12,476 nt of DNA, taken from the NCBI GenBank assembly GCA_042218115.1, contig JBDGRJ010000080.1, forward strand, positions 1-12,476, given 5' to 3'. Within the stretch, counting starts at the first letter, position 1. Each line of letters begins with the position of its first letter. Of this stretch, positions 6,470 to 12,423 are shown in pieces. The notes beneath the pieces were generated by a model. It did not search any database, was not told where the DNA came from, and worked only from the letters and a program-made list of their open reading frames with translations. The position numbers and the translations under genes were made by a program. The DNA comes from JBDGRJ01 sp042218115 (GTDB taxonomy: Bacteria > Patescibacteriota > Patescibacteriia > Magasanikbacterales > UBA922).

Positions 6470-7959
6470 GTGTTTGCTCTTTGTTTTTGTGACACATTGA
6501 ACCCGAGGTAGTTCCCGGTCATCAGTCTCGTAACAGCATCTATTGCCGGAATGGCACTAACGAAGATCAGAGATATAGGTAACAGCACCCATTGTAGCAG
6601 CATAATTAAATATTTGTGCTTCGGCTCGGAGGCGGGCTTTTGTGGTAGCAGTAGTAAGCTCAAAATTGCCGAAACCACCATTCCCAGCATCGATAACCAC
6701 ATCAGAATTTGCAGTACATAAGGGGCATTGAAAAACAGAGCGGTTTGCCGTAGGGATTCATGCGCTGTCCACATCGGTAGCCTGCCTAAGATAGTAATAA
6801 GCAGAGCCACCAGAGCCCAAGACCACTTCCCCTCCCACTCTATAAACAACCACTTGAGCTTCTGCCAAAGAGGAATTTTATTTTTCTTCTTTCTGAACTC
6901 ATTTAGTAGATACGGTATATGTTCCACACCCCAGGCCCATCTTCTCTGCTGCCGGTAAAGGTTTTTTATACTGTCCCAGTAATTTTCATCACGGACAGTA
7001 TCCATGGACACCGGAACATACATAGGAGTGACCTCGTAGTCTCCATCATATTCTAGCAAACATTGATAAAAAATTCTAGAATCTTCACTCACTATTTCCT
7101 TCTCATGAAATCCGACATCTACCAAAGCCTTAAAGCTCATAGAGTGCGAAGAAAAAGTCACCAGATTATCCTGTCGGGACAAGGACCTCATAATCCAAAA
7201 GGTGGTTCCAAAAGCCATAATTCTCAGAACAGACTGAGACTCCCAAATATTATTGCTATAAAGGGCAATAGGCTGAAAAGAGCTCCGGGTAGGTCTAGGA
7301 TGCTTACAGTAAAGATAAGTAAGATAAGGAAAGTAGTCCGGATGACAAATGGTGTCTATATCAAACATAGTAGTTATCAGATTCTCATAGTCCCAACCCT
7401 TTTTATCTACATATTTCTTTATCTGTTTCTCCGAGTAATGAAGGTTGGATCCTTTTCCTGGTATCTCACCCTCTAGACCCTCTGGGTGCAGCGTAAATTT
7501 TAACTCACGAAAACAATCGGGGTAATTATTTTCTATTTTATCGAATACTTCTCGACAATGCTCCTCTTTTCTTTCTTCCCCGGCTATTATTACTATAAAT
7601 TTATCTTTATCATAAACCGAATCACACAACCCCTCCAAAGTTGACTCCACTACTTCCCACGGCTCGTTATATAAAGTTAAAAAAACCAGATGTTTTTTCT
7701 CCTCCCAATCCGAAGCTTCATGCCTGAGCTTCTCCTCCCAGTCATGATTTAATGTTCTTTTCATTCTACTCCAAGCTAAAACCAGATAAAAAGAGAAGTA
7801 GCTAACTCGCAAAACCCAATAAATATCAAATAGGATGATAAAATAAATCATCCACAAAGGTTTGATAAAAGATAAGATAATAGTTCCCAACAAAGTCCCC
7901 CAGACGGTCAAACCCGGTAGTATTTCATAAAATCTATATCTGTAATAAGAGCTTAGCAT
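6466..7959 (-). CDS. Processive GT2 membrane glycosyltransferase
   Basis: A 497-residue inner-membrane GT-A enzyme of the cellulose/hyaluronan-synthase-like GT2 group, which makes a polysaccharide from nucleotide sugars. Two membrane helices lie near the N-terminus (about 14-32 and 36-63). The cytoplasmic domain then starts at LVFLTLYNEP (91-100) and carries the DxD metal site FDIDT (199-203), the acid SEDSR (291-295; Asp293 is the likely base) and the acceptor/product motif QQRRW (337-341). Three or more C-terminal helices follow (about 380-396, 412-438, 450-470). All four hallmarks of a processive GT2 are present, so the enzyme should be active. No PilZ domain is seen. It starts one base after the TsaB-like gene and overlaps the DUF4012 gene by 4 bases. 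The exact polymer is unknown; a link to cell-surface glycan is inferred from its neighbours. Confidence 0.9.
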   Translation of the reverse strand: MLSSYYRYRFYEILPGLTVWGTLLGTIILSFIKPLWMIYFIILFDIYWVLRVSYFSFYLVLAWSRMKRTLNHDWEEKLRHEASDWEEKKHLVFLTLYNEPWEVVESTLEGLCDSVYDKDKFIVIIAGEERKEEHCREVFDKIENNYPDCFRELKFTLHPEGLEGEIPGKGSNLHYSEKQIKKYVDKKGWDYENLITTMFDIDTICHPDYFPYLTYLYCKHPRPTRSSFQPIALYSNNIWESQSVLRIMAFGTTFWIMRSLSRQDNLVTFSSHSMSFKALVDVGFHEKEIVSEDSRIFYQCLLEYDGDYEVTPMYVPVSMDTVRDENYWDSIKNLYRQQRRWAWGVEHIPYLLNEFRKKKNKIPLWQKLKWLFIEWEGKWSWALVALLITILGRLPMWTAHESLRQTALFFNAPYVLQILMWLSMLGMVVSAILSLLLLPQKPASEPKHKYLIMLLQWVLLPISLIFVSAIPAIDAVTRLMTGNYLGFNVSQKQRANT

Positions 7960-7960
7960 A

Positions 7961-8356
7961 TTAATTTATATTCGGTTTTCCACTGTATTGAGCAGAAATA
8001 TATCTAGCTTGTCCTTTTTCAGCCTGATCAATTAAATTGTATAAGTGTTGTACATTATCTGTGTTCAAATCATCTTTTGTCTTATCTACAGCAAGCAAAT
8101 TAATATTCTCAACAAAACTAAAAGTGTTTGCAATAGTAGTAGCTATCCTTGTAGCTGTAAACCTGCCCTCACCTACCACAACCACCATTCCTTCGATTTC
8201 CGATACAGAACAGTTGTTTGAGCTTAAAAAATTATCTATAACTTGTAAAAAACCTTCCGCCTTAGCCTCAAAAGATGAAGACCTAACGAGGCCTTCTCGT
8301 GAGAATAAGCTAAGCTCTAGTTTATCATTGTCAGTAGGGTCTAACAGTAAGTACAT
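7961..8356 (-). CDS. tsaB: Short TsaB-like protein (tRNA t6A modification)
   Basis: A 131-residue ASKHA protein resembling the N-terminal half of TsaB, the partner that supports TsaD in making the t6A37 modification of ANN-decoding tRNAs. It starts MYLLLDPTDND..LSLF (the usual ILAIDTS strand, without the Thr-Ser). It has the hallmark GEGRFTATRIATTIANTF (62-79; usual GPGSFTGLRIG...A) and NLLAVD (86-91; usual PLxGVS). Normal TsaB is about 220-230 residues. Here the text jumps from about residue 110 to a tail, YISAQYSGKPNIN, like the PxYxxxPN end of longer TsaB proteins, so the loss looks internal, not a frame break. tsaD, tsaE and rimI are not adjacent. It begins 3 bases after the winged-helix gene and is one base from the GT2 gene. 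The gene assignment is fairly secure; retention of full function is not. Confidence 0.75.
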   Translation of the reverse strand: MYLLLDPTDNDKLELSLFSREGLVRSSSFEAKAEGFLQVIDNFLSSNNCSVSEIEGMVVVVGEGRFTATRIATTIANTFSFVENINLLAVDKTKDDLNTDNVQHLYNLIDQAEKGQARYISAQYSGKPNIN

Positions 8357-8359
8357 ATG

Positions 8360-8956
8360 CTATACATCCAATTCATTCACTACTTTCACATGATCGGCCT
8401 CAAAAATGTTGTACAAAAACTTATCCATTATGTGATGTCTCTCCAAAAACTCCTCTTCTCCCATGATGGTATACTTAATTTCAGAGTCGAATTTTTCTTT
8501 ATACCCATCAGCCTTCTCCGACACCACCTCCTGGTTTACATCCCCTACAATCAACATATCGGTAGGGGTATCCTCTGATGAAGTTAGCTTACCAGTTACT
8601 ACTAGAAACTTTATCTCACCCGCCTTCTCGACCACCTCTTTTACCAACTCCTGCTCGTCCAACACCTGTTCTTTGAGGATTAAATCTTTAAGCTCCTCAT
8701 AGACCGGTGATTTGGTGTTAATTCCGTAATATTTACGCAGTGCCACACCCGGCTCAGAGGTATCCAGATCTTCCGGTTTTTCCATCTCCTCTACCAGATC
8801 CACCCCCTTAAGCAGGTCGATCTCTCTTCTCACTGCATTTACTTGTACATCCAAGGCTCGGGCAAGTTCTCGTACATAAAAAACCTTGTTTGGATTCTGA
8901 ACCAATAACCTTAACAAATCGAGTCTAGTATTTGAACCAAATAATTGTTCAAGCAT
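8360..8956 (-). CDS. Winged-helix protein with degenerate nucleotidyltransferase-like domain
   Basis: A 198-residue probable DNA-binding protein. Residues 1-60 form a winged helix of the ArsR/MarR-like type: LFGSNTRLDLLRLLVQNPNKVFYVRELARAL with a recognition helix around VQVNAVRREIDLLK (38-51). Residues 71-82 (VALRKYYGINTK) form the wing or linker. The C-terminal part (about 115-198) has FLVVTGKLTSSEDTPTDMLIVGDVN (117-141), which follows the outline of a minimal nucleotidyltransferase fold (GS...SDIDLLVVG). However, the GS is TG and only one acidic residue (Asp133) is kept where two are needed, so catalysis is unlikely. It heads the minus-strand operon and faces a divergent promoter region. 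It may repress its own operon and the divergent gene; that is an inference. No Shine-Dalgarno precedes the ATG. Confidence 0.8.
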   Translation of the reverse strand: MLEQLFGSNTRLDLLRLLVQNPNKVFYVRELARALDVQVNAVRREIDLLKGVDLVEEMEKPEDLDTSEPGVALRKYYGINTKSPVYEELKDLILKEQVLDEQELVKEVVEKAGEIKFLVVTGKLTSSEDTPTDMLIVGDVNQEVVSEKADGYKEKFDSEIKYTIMGEEEFLERHHIMDKFLYNIFEADHVKVVNELDV

Positions 8957-8971
8957 ATTATGTAAGTCTGT

Positions 8972-9000
8972 TTTGTAGCAGAATTTATTTATAGTATAAT
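8972..9000 (+). promoter_or_regulatory. Promoter of the PP2C-like membrane protein gene
   Basis: A perfect TATAAT lies at 8995-9000. The -35 at 17 bases is weak (TTTGTA, 8972-8977). Transcription would start near 9007, about 35 bases before the ATG at 9042. The -10 shares six bases with the opposing -10 of the winged-helix gene. Confidence 0.55.
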
Positions 9001-9021
9001 TATTGTATGATGTAAAGTAAA
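8993..9021 (-). promoter_or_regulatory. Promoter of the winged-helix/envelope operon
   Basis: On the minus strand TTTACT (9016-9021, 4 of 6 to TTGACA) is followed after 17 bases by TATACT (8993-8998, 5 of 6 to TATAAT). The start would be near 8986, about 30 bases before the ATG. It overlaps the plus-strand -10 in the shared bases AGTATAAT, so polymerase could occupy only one of the two promoters at a time. Confidence 0.45.
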
Positions 9022-9041
9022 ACTTCCTCTTAACTTTTATT

Positions 9042-11108
9042 ATGCATAAAAATCTGGATATACAGGAATTTTTTATAGAAGGGGATGAGCGTGAAAAATC
9101 TCACGTCCTCTTACATATTACCGAACCCACCACTCCTGAAGAAAAAAGAAAAGGTTATTTCTTTGCTGTAGCTGAGATAGAAAATGGCACTGTGGAGCAG
9201 ATCAGACATGTACAAAAGATGATAGATGATCTCGAATCTGGTTTTTATGAAACTGAAGATACCGATGAGGACCCCTTTGAATCGACACTGGAGTATATAA
9301 ATAAAAGGAGCCATAAAATACTAAAATACGAAGATTCAAAGGTGCACTGTTTTGTAGCTGCAGTAAAAGAAAACGAAGTCTCTTTCGCTTATCACGGTGA
9401 ACCCCAAGCATTCCTCTTCTACAACGACAACAAGGGCTACCAACAGCTAGAGTTAATAGAAGAGGAAGAGAACCAGAAAGACCAGCTATTCTCTGCCGTA
9501 ATAGAGGGTGAGATCCACACCGGTGATGTGTTCTATATCGGAACCCCGAATATCGAGAAGCTGCTGAGCAATAGTCGACTGAAAAGCTTGATTAGTAATA
9601 ATACAATAGTTCAAGGCGCTCAGCATATACAAAGATCCCTTACCGGGTTCAAGCCCGAGCTGTCCTTTGGGGGTATACTATTTCAACCCAAAGATAAACC
9701 GGATAAAGACACAACCACTACTACCACCTCCGACACGGAAACAAACTATAGACCCGGCAAACAAAACAGGAATGAAGGTGAAGGTATGCCACAAAAGGCG
9801 GTAGTCAGTCTCGGAAAAGTTATAACCAAAGGTGTAAAGTGGCTATTTAGATGGGTCGCAAAAATATTTATTGCAATTAAGGACGCCTTCGTTGCCTTGG
9901 CTATTTTGATTACTAACCGCGGCGGACAAAGGAAGACTATAGTCAGATCAATAAAAAGAGGAATCGAAGATAAAAAAAGAAGCTTCAAAGAGCTGCCTTG
10001 GTTAAGTAAGATTTTACTTATTGTAGCCGTCTTGTCAGCATTGATCTTTGCCGGTAGTATCACCTATATCAAGTATAAAGAAAACCGTGAAGCAGCTATT
10101 AAATCATATAAAAATAAAGTGCAGGCCATCAAAGACAAGAAGAATAAAGCCCAAGCCGAGTTAATATACGACAAAGATAACAAGGCTCTGAAGCTACTAA
10201 AAGAAGCAAAAACACTAACAGCAAAGTTGCCACAAGGTTTAAGCTCAAAGGAGGGCTTAACACCAAAAGAAGAGCTACGAAAGAAGATAATCAAAGAAAT
10301 GAATAAGGTCAAAAAAATAGAACAAGCTACCCCTAAAACCATCGCGAAAATAAATGAAAAAAATAACAGTCTAGTCAGCACGAACAATAAATTAATAGCA
10401 TTCGGTACAGATACAAATAAGTTTGACGTGTTTGATTTGAGCTCAAAAGAAAAAATATCGAAAAGTCACTCCGAGTTCTCGAATCTAACCTTGGCCGCCG
10501 CAAGCAAAGATAGCAATAATATTATCTTTCAAACCAAAGATAATACTGCAGTAAAAATGGACGGCAAGTCCCTGGAGCTGACCAAACAAGAGATATTCTA
10601 CCCTAATGATAATATCAATATAGCAGATATCTCTACTTATGCAGGCAACCTCTATGTATTAGACAGCAAGAACCAGCAGATCTACAAACACACGCCGATC
10701 GAAGAAGGGTTTAGCAAGGGCACGAACTGGCTCAATGACTCTACTGCCGAAGCTGTAGATCTGTCTCAGGCTAGATCTTTGGCTATAGACGGTAATATTT
10801 ATGTATTAAGCCGTTCGGGGCAAATATTTAAATTCTTTAAAGGGAACAAAGAAAAATTAGAAGTTGAGTCAATTAACCCCAAACTAAACAACCCCACACA
10901 ACTATGGACTAACAGTGAGCTAGACCACCTATATGTACTAGAGCCAAAAAATAACAGAGTGATAATATTTAATAAAAATGGGGGGCTTATAAAACAAATA
11001 AAATCAGATAAGTGGAAAGACATACAAAGTATGGTGATCAAAGAAAAACAAGATAAAGGCTACGTAATCGATAAAAACCAAATATTTGAGTTTAACCTAA
11101 ACCTATAG
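9042..11108 (+). CDS. PP2C-like / transmembrane / beta-propeller protein
   Basis: A 688-residue membrane protein, apparently in four parts. Residues 1-215 look like a diverged PPM (PP2C-type) phosphatase domain: YFFAVAEIENGTVEQI (39-54) in the place of the metal-binding 'AVADGxGG' strand, VHCFVAAVKENEVSFAYHGEPQAFLF (101-126) and HTGDVFYIGTPNI (159-171) in the place of 'DxLLLCSDGL'. The metal aspartates and the DGH motif are missing, so it is probably inactive. Residues 220-250 are a Thr- and charge-rich linker. Residues 265-291 are amphipathic or membrane-touching; 323-344 are a clear transmembrane helix. A Lys/Glu-rich, probably coiled-coil segment (345-430) leads to a C-terminal propeller with YVLD, YVLS and YVLEPKNNRVIIFN repeats. 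This layout suggests an inside sensor coupled to an outside propeller, though polarity is inferred. The gene has no Shine-Dalgarno and is monocistronic. Confidence 0.75.
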   Translation: MHKNLDIQEFFIEGDEREKSHVLLHITEPTTPEEKRKGYFFAVAEIENGTVEQIRHVQKMIDDLESGFYETEDTDEDPFESTLEYINKRSHKILKYEDSKVHCFVAAVKENEVSFAYHGEPQAFLFYNDNKGYQQLELIEEEENQKDQLFSAVIEGEIHTGDVFYIGTPNIEKLLSNSRLKSLISNNTIVQGAQHIQRSLTGFKPELSFGGILFQPKDKPDKDTTTTTTSDTETNYRPGKQNRNEGEGMPQKAVVSLGKVITKGVKWLFRWVAKIFIAIKDAFVALAILITNRGGQRKTIVRSIKRGIEDKKRSFKELPWLSKILLIVAVLSALIFAGSITYIKYKENREAAIKSYKNKVQAIKDKKNKAQAELIYDKDNKALKLLKEAKTLTAKLPQGLSSKEGLTPKEELRKKIIKEMNKVKKIEQATPKTIAKINEKNNSLVSTNNKLIAFGTDTNKFDVFDLSSKEKISKSHSEFSNLTLAAASKDSNNIIFQTKDNTAVKMDGKSLELTKQEIFYPNDNINIADISTYAGNLYVLDSKNQQIYKHTPIEEGFSKGTNWLNDSTAEAVDLSQARSLAIDGNIYVLSRSGQIFKFFKGNKEKLEVESINPKLNNPTQLWTNSELDHLYVLEPKNNRVIIFNKNGGLIKQIKSDKWKDIQSMVIKEKQDKGYVIDKNQIFEFNLNL

Positions 11109-11129
11109 CTTCCAGCTAAACCCAAATAC

Positions 11130-11158
11130 AAAAAGGGCCCGTCAGGTGGGCCCTTTTT
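11130..11158. terminator. Bidirectional terminator between the propeller gene and rplL
   Basis: A perfect 11-base-pair stem, AAAAAGGGCCC / GGGCCCTTTTT, with loop GTCAGGT. The flanking A and T runs make it an intrinsic terminator on both strands. It serves the plus-strand gene ending at 11108 and rplL ending (minus) at 11178. Confidence 0.93.
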
Positions 11159-11177
11159 AGTATATAGCTAGAAGAGT

Positions 11178-11657
11178 TTACTCAAGCTCTACTGTGCCTC
11201 CAGCTTCTTCTAATACTTCCTTTAGCTCCTCTGCTGACTCTTTGTCTAGACCTTCCTCAATAGTAGAAGGCGCTTCATCTACCATACTTTTGGCATCAGC
11301 CAAACCTATCTCCAGCTCGCCTTTTACAGCTTTGATGACTTGGATCTTAGCATCACCAAAATCTGTCAAAACTACATCGAACTCAGTTTGCTCTTCCTCT
11401 TCATCTGAATCACCAGCTCCACCTGCTGCGGCTGCAGGTGCCGCGGCTGCTGCAGGAGCGGAAGCGGATACTCCGAATTTGTCTTCCAAGACCTCTACCA
11501 GCTCAGATAGCTCCAATACGGACATCTCTTCTATCTCCTCTACAATATCTTCAAACTTTTCAGGAACCTCTACCTCTTCGTCTTCATCTTCTTGTTCTTC
11601 TTCGTCTTGTTCTTCCTCTTCTTTTTTCTCTTCTTCGTTGTTGTTATCTTCAGACAT
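11178..11657 (-). CDS. rplL: Ribosomal protein bL12 (L7/L12) with acidic N-terminal extension
   Basis: A 159-residue stalk protein, against about 120 for the family. Multiple copies bind the L10 tail and recruit translation GTPases. Residues 35-63 (FEDIVEEIEEMSVLELSELVEVLEDKFGVS) are the N-terminal dimerisation domain, 64-90 the Ala/Pro/Gly hinge, and 91-159 the C-terminal domain (TEFDVVLTDFGDAKIQVIKAV..IGLADAKSMVDEAP). The lysines equivalent to E. coli Lys65, Lys70 and Lys84, which contact factors, appear as Lys104, Lys109 and Lys123; Lys81 is Ala. The odd part is residues 1-34, of which 20 are Asp or Glu, added ahead of the normal start. The ATG at 11655-11657 is the only Met before Met45, which lies inside the dimerisation domain, so the extension is probably translated. 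It follows rplJ by 21 bases without a Shine-Dalgarno. Confidence 0.95.
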   Translation of the reverse strand: MSEDNNNEEEKKEEEEQDEEEQEDEDEEVEVPEKFEDIVEEIEEMSVLELSELVEVLEDKFGVSASAPAAAAAPAAAAGGAGDSDEEEEQTEFDVVLTDFGDAKIQVIKAVKGELEIGLADAKSMVDEAPSTIEEGLDKESAEELKEVLEEAGGTVELE

Positions 11658-11678
11658 AATTTATATGTTAAGAATGAA

Positions 11679-12206
11679 TTAAGACTGTTTCTTCTCCTTA
11701 ATGGAATCTAATACATTGACCAGACCGGAAGTATTGCTGGACAATGCGGATACAAAACCGGAGATTGGTGAGTTCAAAGCGGATACCAGCTGAGTCTTTA
11801 GCTGTTTCCTGCTTGGAAGACCAGCTAAATCCTCTACCTTACTTTTTTCAATAAAACCACCTTCTAAGATTCCTCCGAAGATATCGATAGCTTCATAATC
11901 TTCGGAAAAATCTGAAATTAATCTCGCGGGCAGAACCTGATCATCCTCACAAAAAACAGTAGCGACCCCGCCTTCAAACTGCTGAGGATCAATATCCTCA
12001 TAACCGGCTTTATCCAGCGCTATATCAAGAAGGGTTTTTTTGCTCGCCTGAAACTCTACCCCTTCCTCATAGCACTTACCCCGAATCTCTTCCGACTGAT
12101 CTACTTTCAGGCCGTGAAAATCAGCAAAAACTACTGATTTAGCCTGTTTTAGCTTATCGGTAAGCTCTTGTATTATTTGCTCTTTTTCTTCTCTGGTTTT
12201 TGCCAT
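11679..12206 (-). CDS. rplJ: Ribosomal protein uL10
   Basis: A 175-residue protein that anchors the L7/L12 stalk to 23S rRNA and represses its own operon by binding the leader. It starts MAKTREEKEQIIQELTDKLK and continues with AKSVVFADFHGLKV, VEFQASKKTLLDIAL, FGGILEGGFIEKSKVEDLAGLPSRKQL and a C-terminal helix ending LVNVLDSIKEKK, the L12-binding tail. The ATG at 12204-12206 is chosen over the one 36 bases upstream because the family usually starts with M-A-(K/L)-T and the extra 12 residues (MISRRFLNLKHS) would begin beside the leader structure. It is 21 bases from rplL. rplK and rplA, often just upstream, are replaced here by a divergent tRNA gene. Confidence 0.96.
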   Translation of the reverse strand: MAKTREEKEQIIQELTDKLKQAKSVVFADFHGLKVDQSEEIRGKCYEEGVEFQASKKTLLDIALDKAGYEDIDPQQFEGGVATVFCEDDQVLPARLISDFSEDYEAIDIFGGILEGGFIEKSKVEDLAGLPSRKQLKTQLVSALNSPISGFVSALSSNTSGLVNVLDSIKEKKQS

Positions 12207-12238
12207 AGAATGTTTTAAATTTAAAAATCTACGGCTGA

Positions 12239-12332
12239 TCACCGCAGAAGAAACGAGAAGTGCTCGACCTTTGAAGAGTTGTGCACCTCGGCAGCAAAAT
12301 TAAGCCAAGTGGCTGCTGCTGTCTGCGGTAGG
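12239..12332 (-). ncRNA. L10 leader (autoregulatory 5' UTR of rplJ-rplL)
   Basis: The untranslated region of rplJ, read on the minus strand, carries the known L10-leader pattern. A closing stem pairs ACCGCAGA (12322-12329) with TCTGCGGT (12241-12248), 8 of 8. Inside it are CAGCAGCAGCC-ACTT-GGC followed by TTAATTTTGCTGCCGAGG, an asymmetric, kink-turn-like arm. A second hairpin pairs GAGGTGC (12283-12289) with GCACTTC (12257-12263) through six Watson-Crick pairs and one G-U. CCGAGG next to the GCUG strand and the GCAGACAGCAG block are the conserved landmarks. In the known class the L10(L12)4 complex binds this RNA and lowers expression of the operon. Whether the block here is on translation or transcription cannot be told; no convincing terminator follows it. 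Confidence 0.85.
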
Positions 12333-12340
12333 ACGCCCAC

Positions 12341-12369
12341 ATATTAGCAACATTTATCTAGTCTGTCAA
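12341..12369 (-). promoter_or_regulatory. Consensus promoter of rplJ-rplL
   Basis: Perfect TTGACA (12364-12369) and TAATAT (12341-12346) are exactly 17 bases apart on the minus strand. The start is predicted near 12334, so the whole L10 leader is included and the leader is about 128 bases long. Confidence 0.85.
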
Positions 12370-12375
12370 CCAGGC

Positions 12376-12404
12376 TTGACTAAACTTAAAAAATACATTA
12401 TAAT
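12376..12404 (+). promoter_or_regulatory. Consensus promoter of tRNA-Glu
   Basis: TTGACT (12376-12381, 5 of 6) and perfect TATAAT (12399-12404) are separated by 17 bases. The start is predicted near 12411, giving a short 5' leader of about 13 bases for RNase P to remove. Its -35 lies 6 bases from the -35 of the rplJ promoter, on the other strand. Confidence 0.85.
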
Positions 12405-12423
12405 CTTGTTGCAGAAAACAGAT

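Noticed and set aside
7063..7476. 137-codon open frame on the plus strand within the GT2 gene
   Set aside because: It is antisense to a well-conserved glycosyltransferase, and its translation shows no family features.
8957..9041. Small gene or RNA in the divergent gap
   Set aside because: Only 85 bases, occupied by two promoters; no frame or stable hairpin is visible.
11522..11524. Met45 as the real rplL start, removing the acidic extension
   Set aside because: It lies inside the dimerisation domain and would remove its first helix; the frame upstream is open with a normal ATG after rplJ.
11194..11682. 162-codon Ser-rich open frame on the plus strand opposite rplL
   Set aside because: It is the mirror of the GAA/GAG-rich rplL gene, whose complement gives Ser codons; it has no start signal or known motif.
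12207..12242. Upstream in-frame ATG extending rplJ by 12 residues (MISRRFLNLKHS)
   Set aside because: The family begins at MAKT; the longer start would overlap the base of the L10 leader and lacks a ribosome binding site.
12221..12248. Terminator-attenuator at the end of the L10 leader (CGG-TGATCAG-CCG then T-rich)
   Set aside because: The stem is only three pairs and the T-run is interrupted from it; too weak to call, although it competes with the closing stem of the leader.
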